64,000 nucleotides of DNA from Pseudomonas sp. LD120 (GTDB lineage Bacteria; Pseudomonadota; Gammaproteobacteria; Pseudomonadales; Pseudomonadaceae). The stretch lies in the NCBI RefSeq assembly GCF_009861525.1, contig NZ_WVHL01000003.1:372001-436000 (forward strand). Reading direction: 5' to 3'. The position numbers and the translations under genes were made by a program. Shown in pieces: positions 1-8,818 of this stretch. The first letter of the stretch is position 1. The number at the start of each line of letters is the position of its first letter. The notes under the pieces are model-generated. The model was given only the letters and a program-made list of their open reading frames with translations. It made no database searches and had not been told where the DNA came from.

Positions 1-266
1 GGTTTGCCTACTACGTGAAAACCTTCGCTAACTACAACGCCATGTATGGCAGCATCGGCGCGATCATCGTGCTGTTGCTGTATTTCTATATTTCCTCGGC
101 GGTGCTGTTGCTGGGGGCGGAAATGAATGCGGTGATCGAACACATGTCGGCCGAAGGCAAGGAGCCTGGTGAAAAGGACTTTGACGGTCCCGGCGATAAA
201 CAACACGTTTCGGGACTGGGCCGAGATCACTCGCTCCACCCGACCTCTGACGAAGCCCGAACATGA
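1..266 (+). CDS. YihY/BrkB family inner-membrane protein, C-terminal part
   Basis: Only the last 87 or so residues are in the window; the reading frame is already open at the left edge, so the start lies outside. The visible part has one clear hydrophobic segment ([19 protein letters not shown]), which is the last membrane helix of the YihY/BrkB family, followed by a polar cytoplasmic tail. The pattern [15 protein letters not shown] with a following GAE(M/L)NA is typical of this family, whose exact role is not settled. The stop overlaps the start of the deformylase gene by four bases, so the two are probably cotranscribed. Confidence 0.85.
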   Translation, partial: FAYYVKTFANYNAMYGSIGAIIVLLLYFYISSAVLLLGAEMNAVIEHMSAEGKEPGEKDFDGPGDKQHVSGLGRDHSLHPTSDEART

Positions 267-802
267 TCCGTGAAATCCTCAAAATGGGCGATGAACGCCT
301 CCTGCGCATCGCGCCTGCGGTTGCGTCCGAGATGTTCGACAGTCCGCAGTTATGGCAACTGATCGACGACATGTTCCAGACCATGGAAAGCGTCGGCGGC
401 GTCGGTCTGGCGGCACCGCAGATTGGCGTCGACCTGCAGTTGGTGATCTTCGGCTTCGAGCACAGCGAACGTTACCCGGATGCCGAAGCCGTGCCCCAGA
501 CCATCCTGATCAATCCGTTGATCACACCCTTGAGCCCGGTACTGGAAGAAGGCTGGGAGGGCTGCCTCTCGGTTCCCGGTCTGCGCGGGGCGGTCCAGCG
601 CTATCAGCACATCCGCTATGAAGGCTTCGATCCCAGGGGGGAGCCGATTGTGCGCGTGGCGTCGGGCTTTCATGCGCGGGTGGTGCAGCATGAATGCGAT
701 CACCTGATCGGGCGGCTGTACCCGTCGCGGATCAACGATTTCAGCAAGTTTGGCTTCAGCGAAGTGCTGTTTCCCGATCTTGACCCCAGTTCCGACGACT
801 GA
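263..802 (+). CDS. def: Peptide deformylase
   Basis: This cytoplasmic metalloenzyme removes the formyl group from the N-terminal methionine of new proteins. All three family motifs are present in the 179-residue product: [10 protein letters not shown] at 46-55, EGCLSVPG at 99-106 with metal ligand Cys101, and HECDH at 143-147 with the two histidine ligands and catalytic glutamate. The start ATG overlaps the upstream stop (ATGA). It does not sit next to fmt, as the main def of Pseudomonas usually does, so it is probably a second deformylase copy; that last point is inference. Confidence 0.95.
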   Translation: MIREILKMGDERLLRIAPAVASEMFDSPQLWQLIDDMFQTMESVGGVGLAAPQIGVDLQLVIFGFEHSERYPDAEAVPQTILINPLITPLSPVLEEGWEGCLSVPGLRGAVQRYQHIRYEGFDPRGEPIVRVASGFHARVVQHECDHLIGRLYPSRINDFSKFGFSEVLFPDLDPSSDD

Positions 803-811
803 TGTCGCGGC

Positions 812-1237
812 TCAGTGAGCCTGTTCGAGACTGCGGATGGCCATGGCCAGCAGGGCTTTGTTGCGGCGGTAGCGGGCCAGGCGTTCGGCCAGTGGCTGCG
901 GCAATTGGTCGGTGAGGGCAAAGCCCATGCGTTGATACAGCCGTTGCAGGTCCGGGTGGCAGAACAGCCACACCGGCCCCGCAACCTCGCCCAAGGCACG
1001 CGCCACCAACTGCGCGGCCAGCCCTTGGCCGCGGCAGGCCGGGGCGACGAACAACCCCGTCAACCAATGACCTTGAGCCACTTTGCTCAGGCTCATCCCG
1101 GCGATGATCTCGCCGTCCTTGAGTACCCACAGCTGACCTTCGGGCGAGGCGCGCATGGGCGACTGGTGCTGGCGATAGAACTTGTTCAGTAACGGTCGCG
1201 ATGCCTCGGCAAGCAGGCTGATCTGAAGGCTGGACAT
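812..1237 (-). CDS. GNAT family N-acetyltransferase
   Basis: A 141-residue single-domain acetyltransferase. The acetyl-CoA binding loop is visible as CRGQGLAAQLVARAL around residues 69-83, preceded by the beta strand LTGLFVAPA. The C-terminal YQRMGFA is the usual GNAT strand-turn after the binding loop. It is convergent with def, with nine bases between the stops. The substrate cannot be read from the sequence. Confidence 0.85.
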   Translation of the reverse strand: MSSLQISLLAEASRPLLNKFYRQHQSPMRASPEGQLWVLKDGEIIAGMSLSKVAQGHWLTGLFVAPACRGQGLAAQLVARALGEVAGPVWLFCHPDLQRLYQRMGFALTDQLPQPLAERLARYRRNKALLAMAIRSLEQAH

Positions 1238-1341
1238 GAGGGTTCCGGGTATGGCCGCGGGAAGCGGCGGATTATAAAGGAACCCCCGGTGGCGATAGGT
1301 GTTATACCTGATGCCTATCCCGCATCAGTGGAGTGAACGTC

Positions 1342-1458
1342 ATGTCCAAAGGTATGAACGCCAAGAAAAGCGCCAAGAAGAAGCCGGCCAAGAGCGCTGA
1401 CGAGAAACGCGCCGAGAAAAAGGCCAAGAAAACCGAAGTGAACATCTTCGGCCATTGA
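1342..1458 (+). CDS. Small lysine-rich protein, 38 residues
   Basis: A short gene with its own ribosome binding site (GGAG nine bases before the ATG) and its own strong terminator ten bases after the stop. The product is extremely basic: about a third of its residues are lysine, in runs such as KKSAKKKPAK and KRAEKKAKK, and it ends in VNIFGH. Lysine-rich tails of this kind bind nucleic acid in other proteins, but no function is known to me for this one. The separate terminator and clean start make it more than a chance frame. Confidence 0.7.
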   Translation: MSKGMNAKKSAKKKPAKSADEKRAEKKAKKTEVNIFGH

Positions 1459-1467
1459 TCAATTTGA

Positions 1468-1495
1468 CCAAGCCCGCAGCGCGGGCTTGGTTTTA
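1468..1495 (+). terminator. Rho-independent terminator after the lysine-rich gene
   Basis: Perfect 10-bp stem (CCAAGCCCGC / GCGGGCTTGG) with a three-base loop, followed by TTTTAT. It closes the 38-residue gene as a single-gene transcript. Confidence 0.9.
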
Positions 1496-1560
1496 TCCCT
1501 CCTGAAATGACAGGCCGGTTCTGCCTGTTCAGCGCAATTTTTCCATTTCTTGTTCCGAAC

Positions 1561-2163
1561 CTACGCCAGCTCCACCGCCAATGCCTCCCGTACCGCAGGC
1601 CGCTGCTCGACCCGGGCCTGGAACTTCACCAGCGCTGGCCAGGCTCCTAGATCGATGGCAAACAGCGCAGTCCAGCGCAGCACGGTGAACAGATAGGCAT
1701 CGGCGATGCTGAACTGCCCGCCTTGCAGATAATCCTGATGCTCCAGGGTCTGCTCCAGCAGCGCAAGGCGTTTGAACAACTTCTGCTGTAACACCGCCTT
1801 CACGCCGTCATCGAGCCCAGGGTTGAACAGCCAGCCCATGATCCCGTGAACTTCGCTGGTGATGAAGTTCAGGGTTTCCTGCAGGCGTACCCGTTGCCAG
1901 CTGCCATTGGCCGCGGCCAAGCCGGCTTCGGGCTTGAGATCGGCCAGGTATTGCAGGATCGCCGGGCTTTCGGTGAGCACTTCGCCGTTGTCCAGTTGCA
2001 GGGCGGCCACGTAGCCCTTGGGGTTGATGGCGAGGAAGTCCTGCCCGTCGGCGGTGCGCTTGCTGCGATTGTCGACACGGATGGCATCGAACGGCAGTTG
2101 CAGTTCCCGCAGCACGATATGGCAGGCCAGGGAGCAGGCTTGAGGGGCGTAGTAGAGTTTCAT
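1561..2163 (-). CDS. gstA: Glutathione S-transferase, GstA (beta class)
   Basis: A 200-residue cytosolic glutathione transferase. The N-terminal thioredoxin-fold domain opens with MKLYYAPQACSLA; Cys10 is the catalytic cysteine that defines bacterial beta-class enzymes such as E. coli GstA, which shares the same opening pattern. The INPKGYVAAL loop (cis-proline region) and the LTESPAILQYLA segment bind glutathione. The C-terminal helical domain carries FSIADAYLFTVLRW, the usual N-capping box region. It is divergent from a LysR gene 97 bases away, which may regulate it. Confidence 0.9.
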   Translation of the reverse strand: MKLYYAPQACSLACHIVLRELQLPFDAIRVDNRSKRTADGQDFLAINPKGYVAALQLDNGEVLTESPAILQYLADLKPEAGLAAANGSWQRVRLQETLNFITSEVHGIMGWLFNPGLDDGVKAVLQQKLFKRLALLEQTLEHQDYLQGGQFSIADAYLFTVLRWTALFAIDLGAWPALVKFQARVEQRPAVREALAVELA

Positions 2164-2260
2164 CGGCGGGTCTCTGGTTGATGTTCTGGTCAGTGTCGGG
2201 GCAGTACTGGCATGGGTAAAATTAATCTTTCAGAAAATATCCATAAGGAAGGCTACTGCC

Positions 2261-3121
2261 ATGATGAACCTGATGCATTGGCGCCTGCTGGTGGCGATAG
2301 CCGAGTGCGGCACCATCACCCGGGCCGCCGAGCAGGTGGGCATGACCCAGTCCGGGGCCAGTCAGGCCTTGGCCCAGATGGAAGACATGCTGGGAGTGTC
2401 ACTGTTCATCCGTGAGCACCGCCAGGCGCTGCCTACGGCAATTGGCCTCCAAGTGCTGGAGCAGGCCCGGGTGATGCTCGGAGCGCTGGCTCAGGTACGC
2501 CGGCAAGTGGCCGCGGCCCGGGGCATCCTCCAGGGCAGTTTGCGCCTGGCGGGCTTTCCCATGGTCCTGGCGAGCTTCCTGCCACCGGTGCTGCGACGCT
2601 TCAAGCAGTTACACCCTGGGATCGAGGTGGTGCAACTGGAGGTCAGCGACGATGAAGTCGAAGCCCTGCTGGAGGCACAACTGGTGGATCTGGGAGTGGT
2701 GTTGAATCCGCTGCCCGCGCGTCGTTCGTGGTTGCTGGGCGTCGATTCGTGGGTGGCCGTGCTGCCCCAGGATCACCCCTGGCAAGCCCCGACCATCGAG
2801 CTTGAAGCCTTGCTGTCGCAGCCTTTCGTCCTGGCCACTGGCGGCTGTTCGGTAAATGCCCGCAGCCTGGCGGCCGACGCAGGAATACCGTTGGCGGATG
2901 TGCAGATCGAAGTGCGCGAGTGGAAGAGCGCATTCAGCCTAGTGCGTGAGCGTTTGGGGGTGACCCTGGTACCCGAGAGTACCTTGCCGGAACAGCGCCA
3001 GGGACTGCGTGTGCTGCCCTTGAGTTGCGCGATCGAGCGCCAGTTTGCTCTGGTGACCGCGCCGGGTCGGGAGGCGCACGGACTGGTTCAGGCTTTTCTG
3101 CAGATGCTCGCTCGGGACTAG
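2261..3121 (+). CDS. LysR family transcriptional regulator
   Basis: A 286-residue regulator with the standard N-terminal winged helix-turn-helix (WRLLVAIAECGTITRAAEQ, then SGASQALAQMEDMLGVSLF) and a C-terminal effector-binding domain of the periplasmic-binding-protein type. AAGGAAGG lies just before the ATG. It is divergent from gstA and shares a 97-base promoter region with it, so gstA is the most likely target; this is inferred from position only. Confidence 0.9.
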   Translation: MMNLMHWRLLVAIAECGTITRAAEQVGMTQSGASQALAQMEDMLGVSLFIREHRQALPTAIGLQVLEQARVMLGALAQVRRQVAAARGILQGSLRLAGFPMVLASFLPPVLRRFKQLHPGIEVVQLEVSDDEVEALLEAQLVDLGVVLNPLPARRSWLLGVDSWVAVLPQDHPWQAPTIELEALLSQPFVLATGGCSVNARSLAADAGIPLADVQIEVREWKSAFSLVRERLGVTLVPESTLPEQRQGLRVLPLSCAIERQFALVTAPGREAHGLVQAFLQMLARD

Positions 3122-3242
3122 TCGGCGGACGGTTCCTGGCGCGTCATGTTGATACTCTTGGCGAAGGCTTGAAAGGCATTTAAACGTTGTGAAAACAGAC
3201 TGAGTGGTGGCCTTGCATCGAGTCGGCGCCTGTCTATGCCCG

Positions 3243-4097
3243 ATGGTGAAAAAACTCCCGGTTACTTTTTGAACCTGGGGCTCGTGATGTTTCGACGCCA
3301 ACGATAACTTTCTCAAGACCATGCAGTACTCCTTGAATGAAATCGTGGGGCAGCACCACAGCATGTTCTGCCATCGTGCTGAAGCCGAGTCAGCCGAGTA
3401 CAAGCAGTTCTGGGTTTCCTTGAACCGGGAGGAGTTTCACTCTCACCGTTTCGAGCGGAAAAACAAGTACGGCCAGACGGTGTTTCTTGAGGCCTCTTAC
3501 AATCCACCGTTTGATGCCAAGGGGCGTTTGTACAAGGTGGTCAAGTTCGCCAGCGATATCACCGAACAGATGACGTGCTTGCAGTCCGCCCATAGCACTT
3601 CGGTGCAAAACGATTCCTGTGCGCAGAAGGGCTCCTAGGTGGTTCAGCAAGCGGTGCAGATCATTGAGTGGATTTCCCAAGACTTCAACCAGGCGGCGCG
3701 CAGCATTGATACGGTGAGCAAACAGTCGGAGATCATTGGCAGCATTGTCCAGACCACCCGTGGGATTGCCGATCAGACCAATCGGCTGGCGCTTAACGCG
3801 GCCATCGAGGCCGCTCGGGCCGGCGAGCACGGACGAGGCTTCGCGGTGGTGGCGGAAGAGGTGCGCGGTCTGGCGGCGCGGACCAGCCAGGCTACGGTGG
3901 AAATCGTCGAGGTGGTGCGCAAGAACCACGACCTCTCCACGAGCGGGGTCATCAGCCTGTAGTCGAGCCTGAGTCGTACTGGCCTCGGGGTCGAGTTGGC
4001 CAATGAGGCGGGGGAGGTGATCCTGGAAATCCAGTAAGGCTCGTGGCATGTGGTGGAGGCCATCAGCCAGTTCAACTCGAGCTTGCAATTGCAGTAG
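3243..4097 (+). pseudogene. Decayed PAS-domain methyl-accepting chemotaxis protein
   Basis: One reading frame carries a PAS domain (FDANDNFLKTM, EIVGQHHSMFC, FLEASYNPPFDAKG) and then the chemoreceptor signalling hairpin ([38 protein letters not shown]). The frame is broken by TGA at 3270 and 3285, TAG at 3636 and 3960 and TAA at 4035, and ends at TAG 4095. Reading resumes in the same frame after each later stop, so those are point mutations. Around 3270-3290 a one-base shift would restore a better PAS match, which suggests an added frameshift. It has the same domain order as the intact PAS chemoreceptor at 40.6-41.5 kb. A strong hairpin follows it. Confidence 0.88.
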
Positions 4098-4112
4098 CGT
4101 TTTTCACGTGTT

Positions 4113-4149
4113 CACGAAAAAGGGTTCCCGCAGGGAACCCTTTTTCGTG
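4113..4149. terminator. Bidirectional terminator, 17-bp perfect stem
   Basis: The two arms (4113-4129 and 4133-4149) are perfectly complementary over 17 bp around a three-base loop; each side has a run of A or T, so it works in both directions. It lies between the convergent chemoreceptor pseudogene and the hypothetical gene ending at 4159. Confidence 0.92.
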
Positions 4150-4158
4150 ACCTGACCG

Positions 4159-4665
4159 TTACAGCGAAGCGAGGAACTTCTCTTCGATCGGTTTCTCGCT
4201 GTTCTTGGTCTGTTGTTCGTCGTTGGCCAGCTTCATCTTGTCTTGCATGCGCTGGGTGATTTCCTGGTTGATCGCCAGTTGTCTTTCCGGCGGCAGGTTC
4301 TTCAGGTCTTCCTCGGTCAGGCCTAGCTCCTTCAGGATGCTGTCGCGCAGCCGCTGTTCGGGGCTTTTGCTCATGTACTCCTGGAATTCGGTGACTGCGC
4401 TGCTGGCGGTGGCGCCATTGGCCGGCAAGATGTCGGCTGTCGGTGGTGTGGCCTGGAGCAGCACGCGGGTCTTGGCGAAGGCCGCGTTGACATTATCGTC
4501 AACGCTGTTGGCTTGCAGGCTGGATGGGGCCGCCGGAGTGGTCATGGTGTTTTGCGCCTGTTGCAGCATGCCACTGTAAAGCACGCTGGCTGCGGCGGTG
4601 GTAGGGTCCAAATCGGTGCGCGAGGTGGGCTGCACCGAAACGGATTTCTGGGCGTTGACCAACAT
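4159..4665 (-). CDS. Conserved hypothetical protein, 168 residues
   Basis: I do not recognise a named domain. The first 100 residues are low-complexity and rich in Ala, Thr, Ser and Gln with no signal peptide or membrane helix. The C-terminal part (from SKSPEQRLRDSILKELGLTE, about residues 104-123, through LPPERQLAINQEITQRM) is helical, charged and looks like the conserved core. Proteins with this ending occur widely in Pseudomonas as uncharacterised proteins. It is transcribed alone and closed by the strong hairpin just downstream. Confidence 0.75.
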   Translation of the reverse strand: MLVNAQKSVSVQPTSRTDLDPTTAAASVLYSGMLQQAQNTMTTPAAPSSLQANSVDDNVNAAFAKTRVLLQATPPTADILPANGATASSAVTEFQEYMSKSPEQRLRDSILKELGLTEEDLKNLPPERQLAINQEITQRMQDKMKLANDEQQTKNSEKPIEEKFLASL

Positions 4666-4843
4666 GATCGAGAACCTGTGTGAGGGAACTAGACTACTGG
4701 GTCAGCAAGATCCGTGCCGAAAGAATACTGCGTTGAATCGCAATGGATTGCCGAGCTCATGGCTGCCGAACCGCCAGTAGGCGGACAACTCTTGCCGCTT
4801 TCTGGCAATTGCCGTCCGGGACAGCAGGGCGGCGTGGCACGGC

Positions 4844-5593
4844 TCAGTAGGTGATGGCAATGCCGAAGTCCTCCTGGAAGGCGTCGTCCAGCGGCTCATA
4901 ACCGAGGACCCGGGTGGTTTCGCTGAGATCCAGGCGCTTGAAGCGATTGTTGGAGATACCGTGGCCGATGAAGTACTGCACCCCCGGGGCTTCCACCGCC
5001 CGTTGCAGCAGTTGCAGGGCGTCCCGAGGGCTGAGCCAGGCGCTGAGATCGCGAGTGGTGGTCAGTTGATGATGCTCGGGGAACTCGAAGGCGCCGATGC
5101 GCAGGGCGATGCAGGACAACCCATGCTGGGCGGCATAGAAGGCGCACAGCGCTTCGCCGTAGCACTTGCTGACGCCATACAGATTGGCTGGCATCACGGG
5201 CATGTTCGCGGTGATCTGCCGGTCCACCGGGTAGCCCTCGATGGTCTGGGCACCGCTGGCGAACACCAGACGCCGGCAGCCGGCATTCATGGCGGCCTCG
5301 AACAGGTAGGTGGTGGCGAGGATATTGTTGGGCAGCAATTGCTCGAAACTGGCGCTGGCGTCGGGGATGCCGGCCAGGTGGACGACCACGTCGATGCCCG
5401 GCAGGAGACGGCCAACGGTCTGTGGGTCGTTGAGGTCCAGGCGCACGAAGCGATGGGGCGTGGGGATTTCGAAGTCCGGCTCGACGCGATCGGTCAGGGT
5501 AAAGCGGTAGCGCTCCTGGGAACCCTGGAAGAATACTTTGCCGATCCGGCCACAGGCGCCGGTCAGTAATACGTTGAGTCCATCCATGTCCAA
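4844..5593 (-). CDS. NAD(P)-dependent epimerase/dehydratase (extended SDR)
   Basis: A 249-residue short-chain dehydrogenase of the extended type. The Rossmann nucleotide loop TGACGRIG is at residues 11-18, VVVHLAGIPD follows strand 4, and the catalytic YGVSK (Tyr-x-x-x-Lys) is near 139-143, with a Ser-Gly-Ala strand (LVFASGAQ) before it. The overall plan is close to uronate dehydrogenases, which oxidise sugar acids with NAD, but the substrate is not certain. GGAG precedes the first ATG. It lies 30 bases downstream of a GST gene on the same strand and is probably cotranscribed with it. Confidence 0.85.
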   Translation of the reverse strand: MDMDGLNVLLTGACGRIGKVFFQGSQERYRFTLTDRVEPDFEIPTPHRFVRLDLNDPQTVGRLLPGIDVVVHLAGIPDASASFEQLLPNNILATTYLFEAAMNAGCRRLVFASGAQTIEGYPVDRQITANMPVMPANLYGVSKCYGEALCAFYAAQHGLSCIALRIGAFEFPEHHQLTTTRDLSAWLSPRDALQLLQRAVEAPGVQYFIGHGISNNRFKRLDLSETTRVLGYEPLDDAFQEDFGIAITY

Positions 5594-5623
5594 TCTCCGG
5601 TGACGGGGTGACAGTGCTGCGCG

Positions 5624-6256
5624 CTAGGGGGTGCCGTTACGGCCGTGCAGGCGGAAGCCTGGACGCAGGCTGAGGCGCTCGTAGTAGGCCTCGATCGCGG
5701 GGTAGTCCGGGTGTTCCATGGGCGTCATTTTCCAGCGATTGACCGAGAGTCCGAGAACGATGTCCGCCAGGCTCAAGTCCTCACCCAGCACATAGCCTTT
5801 CGCGTGTTGCAACTGCTGTTCGAGAATCGCCATCTTGGCGTTCCAGGCCATGAGGCTGGCGTCGATGCGCTCGCGCTCCTGGCAGGCTGGATGCTGGCGT
5901 ACCAGCCCCATGAAGGCGTAGCTCCAGGTTGGATTGAGCTCGGTGGCCTGCCAGTCCATCCACTGCTCTACCAGGGCCCGGGCGCGCGGAGCGATGGGCA
6001 GCAGGCCGCTGCCAGGATGCAGGTTGGCCAGGTAGCGGCAGATGCTGTTGGACTCCCACAGTACGCCAGCGTCATCGATCAGCACTGGCACCTGGGCGTT
6101 GGGATTGAGGGCCAGAAACTCGGGACTGTGGGTCGACTGGAAGCCGCTGCCCCAATCTTCCTGCTGGTAGGCAAGTCCGAGTTCCTCACAGGTCCAGAGG
6201 ACTTTCCTGACGTTGATGGATGACGCTTTACCCAGAATTCTGCAGGGGGTTGCCAT
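5624..6256 (-). CDS. Glutathione S-transferase family protein
   Basis: A 210-residue protein with an N-terminal thioredoxin-like domain: the active-site loop is GKASSINVRKV (about 9-19), where serines replace the beta-class cysteine, and LNPNAQVPVLID with LWESNSICRYLA forms the glutathione site. The C-terminal helical domain has LSLADIVLGLSVNRW. It resembles the serine/theta-like bacterial GSTs rather than the GstA copy at 1.6-2.2 kb. It is followed after 30 bases by the SDR gene on the same strand. Confidence 0.88.
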   Translation of the reverse strand: MATPCRILGKASSINVRKVLWTCEELGLAYQQEDWGSGFQSTHSPEFLALNPNAQVPVLIDDAGVLWESNSICRYLANLHPGSGLLPIAPRARALVEQWMDWQATELNPTWSYAFMGLVRQHPACQERERIDASLMAWNAKMAILEQQLQHAKGYVLGEDLSLADIVLGLSVNRWKMTPMEHPDYPAIEAYYERLSLRPGFRLHGRNGTP

Positions 6257-6354
6257 GATGCTTCCTTATTCGTGGCCCAGATGGCCCATGGGAATCTATC
6301 AGCGCAACCGCCGCTGGGCGATGGTCAATTTGACTCCGGGTATTTAGCCGCGCG

Positions 6355-6786
6355 TCAGGCCGGATCGGGCAGGGCCGAAGCTGGCAGGCCGAAGACCCGG
6401 TCGAATAGCCAGTTGAAGACGAAGGTGTAGCAGGGGATGAACAGGATCAGTGCCAGGTCGAGGAGGAAGGCCTGCACCAGGCTGATGTGCATCCACCAGG
6501 CGATGAGCGGGATCAGGAACACGATCAGTGTCAGCTGGAAACCCACGGCGTGGGCGATGCGCCGCTTGACTGTACGGGTGCGTGACGGCTGGCGGCTTTC
6601 CCAGCGCTCGAACAGGCTGGTGTAGATAAAGTTCCACGTCACCGCGATGCTGGTGATCACCACCGCCAGCGGCCCGGTACTGCTGGGGGAGGTGCCGGAG
6701 AGCAGGGCCAGGCCAAGGGCCGAGAAGGTCATGCCGAACACTTCGAACAGGGAGACATAGACCAGTTTGCGTTTCACGCCTTGCAT
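6355..6786 (-). CDS. PACE family multidrug efflux transporter
   Basis: A small inner-membrane proton-driven exporter of the proteobacterial antimicrobial compound efflux family (AceI-type, exporting biocides such as chlorhexidine). The 143-residue product has four predicted membrane helices in two repeats of the transmembrane-pair domain. Starting at the internal ATG with AGGAAT before it puts the key acidic residue of helix 1 at Glu15 (SLFEVFGM), the same position as in AceI. The second repeat shows VGFQLTLIVFLIPLIAWWM. An upstream in-frame ATG at 6861 gives an unlikely charged leader. The divergent LysR gene is the probable regulator. Confidence 0.88.
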   Translation of the reverse strand: MQGVKRKLVYVSLFEVFGMTFSALGLALLSGTSPSSTGPLAVVITSIAVTWNFIYTSLFERWESRQPSRTRTVKRRIAHAVGFQLTLIVFLIPLIAWWMHISLVQAFLLDLALILFIPCYTFVFNWLFDRVFGLPASALPDPA

Positions 6787-6908
6787 GGAGATTCCTCGGT
6801 ATTGAATGCGAACGGCCAGGGCTGGGCTGGCACGGGGCGCAGAAGATAGCTTCAATGCCAATGATAGAAAAAGTCGGAAGCTTTCAGTTTTACTGATAGG
6901 TTGTGCCC

Positions 6909-7826
6909 ATGAATTTTTCCAGCGACAGCATCCAGTTATTTCTCGCCGTGCTTGAACGCGGTTCTTTTTCCGCGGCGGCCCGCTCGTTGGGCAAGGTGCC
7001 GTCAGCGGTCAGCATGGGGATCGCCAATCTTGAGGCGGAACTGGGTTATGCGTTGTTCGACCGCAGCCATCGCGAGCCTGTGCCGACGCCGTTGGCGCTG
7101 TCGCTCGCGCCTCATGCACGACTGATCGCCGACCAGCTCAAGCAGTTGCAGGTGCACGCCATCGAGCTGTCTCTGGGGTTGGAGAGCAGACTGTCGATTG
7201 CCGTGGTGGATGACCTCGACAAGCAGCGGCTGCTGGCGGCGATCAAGCGGATCGCCGAGCGGTACCCGCTGCTGGAGGTGGAGGTGCTCAGCGCCCCCCA
7301 GGATGATGTGCTGCACTTGTTGCACAGTGGGCGGGTCAGTGTCGCCATGGCCTTTGCCGGGCTGAGCGTCAACGCTCTGGAGTATTTCCAGTACGTGGGC
7401 AGCGAGCGGATGATCGCCTGTATCGCGGCCGAACATCCGCTGTTCCGGTCCAGCGACGGTTCCTTGTATCTGGAGGAGTTGATTCGCGTCCGTCAGGTGG
7501 TGGTGGCCAGCCGTGACTTGCCGATCAGCGATACCCGGCCCTTGGTGGGGGAGTCGCTGTGGCGCACCGACAGTCTGGCCATGGCCCTGCAGATGGTGGA
7601 GGCCGGCATCGGCTGGGGCAATTTCCCGTTGTCGCTGATCCAGCCGTTGCTCACCGCCGGGCGCCTGCAACGCCTGCATTTCAAAAACATCGATAACGGC
7701 TTGTCATTGCCGGTGCATGCGCTGTGGTTGAAGAACCAGCCGCTGCAGAAGGGGGCCCTGGCTCTGGTGCAGCTACTCAGTGGCGAGGACCCCGCGTTGG
7801 GGGCTTTGCCTGGCCCGCTGGTTTAA
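6909..7826 (+). CDS. LysR family regulator divergent from the PACE pump (AceR-like)
   Basis: A 305-residue LysR protein. The helix-turn-helix is LFLAVLERGSFSAAARSLGK with AVSMGIANLEAELGYALFD. I chose ATG 6909; an in-frame GTG six bases earlier is possible. It is divergent from the PACE gene with 122 bases between them, the same layout as aceR/aceI of Acinetobacter, so it probably senses a substrate of the pump. It shares several segments (FDR-x(2)-R-x-P, LESRLSIAVVD) with the LysR at 17.2-18.0 kb, which also faces a PACE gene. Its stop overlaps the convergent LysR gene by the four bases TTAA. Confidence 0.9.
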   Translation: MNFSSDSIQLFLAVLERGSFSAAARSLGKVPSAVSMGIANLEAELGYALFDRSHREPVPTPLALSLAPHARLIADQLKQLQVHAIELSLGLESRLSIAVVDDLDKQRLLAAIKRIAERYPLLEVEVLSAPQDDVLHLLHSGRVSVAMAFAGLSVNALEYFQYVGSERMIACIAAEHPLFRSSDGSLYLEELIRVRQVVVASRDLPISDTRPLVGESLWRTDSLAMALQMVEAGIGWGNFPLSLIQPLLTAGRLQRLHFKNIDNGLSLPVHALWLKNQPLQKGALALVQLLSGEDPALGALPGPLV

Positions 7827-8752
7827 GCCTGGGCTTGTTCGCGCAACCAGTGCAGCAGGCGCCCGGCCGCCGAATCGTCACTGATCGCTTGGGCTGACAA
7901 CAAGTAGTAGGCGCTACCGTCGGCGACGAATCCGAAAGGGGCGCAGAGCAGTCCGCCGGCCAAGTCGTCGCGCACCAGTTGCCAGGGGGCAATGGCCAGC
8001 CCCAGTCCCGCCACCGCCGCTTGCAGGCTGAAGTAGAAATGCTCGAAGACTTGCTCCTGGGGCACCTGGGACGCCGGCAACTGACGCCCTTGTAGCCACT
8101 GCGCCCAGGCGTGTGGTCGAGTGGCACTGTGCAGGCGCGGGGCATGCTCCAACAGGGTCGGCAGGCCCATTGGCGATGGGCTCCAGTCTGTTTGTTTGTC
8201 TGGCCGGCACACTGGGCCAACGGCTTCGTCAAACAGCCAATGGGCCTGGGTCTCGTCGCTCCAGGGAAAGTCATTGCGGCGGATCGCCAGATCGATCCCC
8301 TGGTTGAACGCGAAAGGCCCGCCGCCGGCCAGCAATTGGATCGAGATTTCTGGGTGGGCGGCCTGGAACGCTGGCAGGCGGGGGATCAGCCAGCGCATCA
8401 GCAAGGTCGGTTCGCAGGACAGCACCAGCGGGGCATCGAGGATGGGGGCGCGCAGGCGCCTGGTGGTGTTCTCGATCAGGTCCAGGGCCTGCGTCACGCT
8501 GTGCAGCAGTTCGGCTCCAGCCGCGGTGAGAAATACCCGGTGACTGCGGCGTTCAAACAGGGCCGTGCCCAGGTCTTCTTCCAGGGCGCGCACCGCACGA
8601 CTGATAGCGCCGTGGGTCAGGTGCAGGGCGGTGCCGGCCCGGGTGAAGCTTTCCAGGCGTGCTGCCGCTTCAAAGCAGCGCAAGGCGCCGAGGGGCGGCA
8701 GGCGTCTAGATAATGTTTGTGAGTTTTTATCACTGAGAGTGTCAGTTTTCAT
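7823..8752 (-). CDS. LysR family regulator (GcvA-like)
   Basis: A 309-residue LysR regulator of the GcvA/AmpR branch, recognised by RLPPLGALRCFEAAARLESF and LTHGAISRAVRALEEDLGTA near the N-terminus and the long C-terminal domain ending LLHWLREQAQA. I started it at the ATG of MKTDTLSDKN; an upstream ATG at 8806 would add an unlikely 18-residue leader. It is divergent from a LysE exporter gene 66 bases away, which is its likely target. Its last codons share the palindrome TTAA with the convergent LysR gene. Confidence 0.88.
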   Translation of the reverse strand: MKTDTLSDKNSQTLSRRLPPLGALRCFEAAARLESFTRAGTALHLTHGAISRAVRALEEDLGTALFERRSHRVFLTAAGAELLHSVTQALDLIENTTRRLRAPILDAPLVLSCEPTLLMRWLIPRLPAFQAAHPEISIQLLAGGGPFAFNQGIDLAIRRNDFPWSDETQAHWLFDEAVGPVCRPDKQTDWSPSPMGLPTLLEHAPRLHSATRPHAWAQWLQGRQLPASQVPQEQVFEHFYFSLQAAVAGLGLAIAPWQLVRDDLAGGLLCAPFGFVADGSAYYLLSAQAISDDSAAGRLLHWLREQAQA

Positions 8753-8818
8753 CGTTGGCTGTCCCCGTGCCGATCCCCATACAGTAGCGCCTGATTCTAT
8801 AACCAAGGCGTATGTAAC

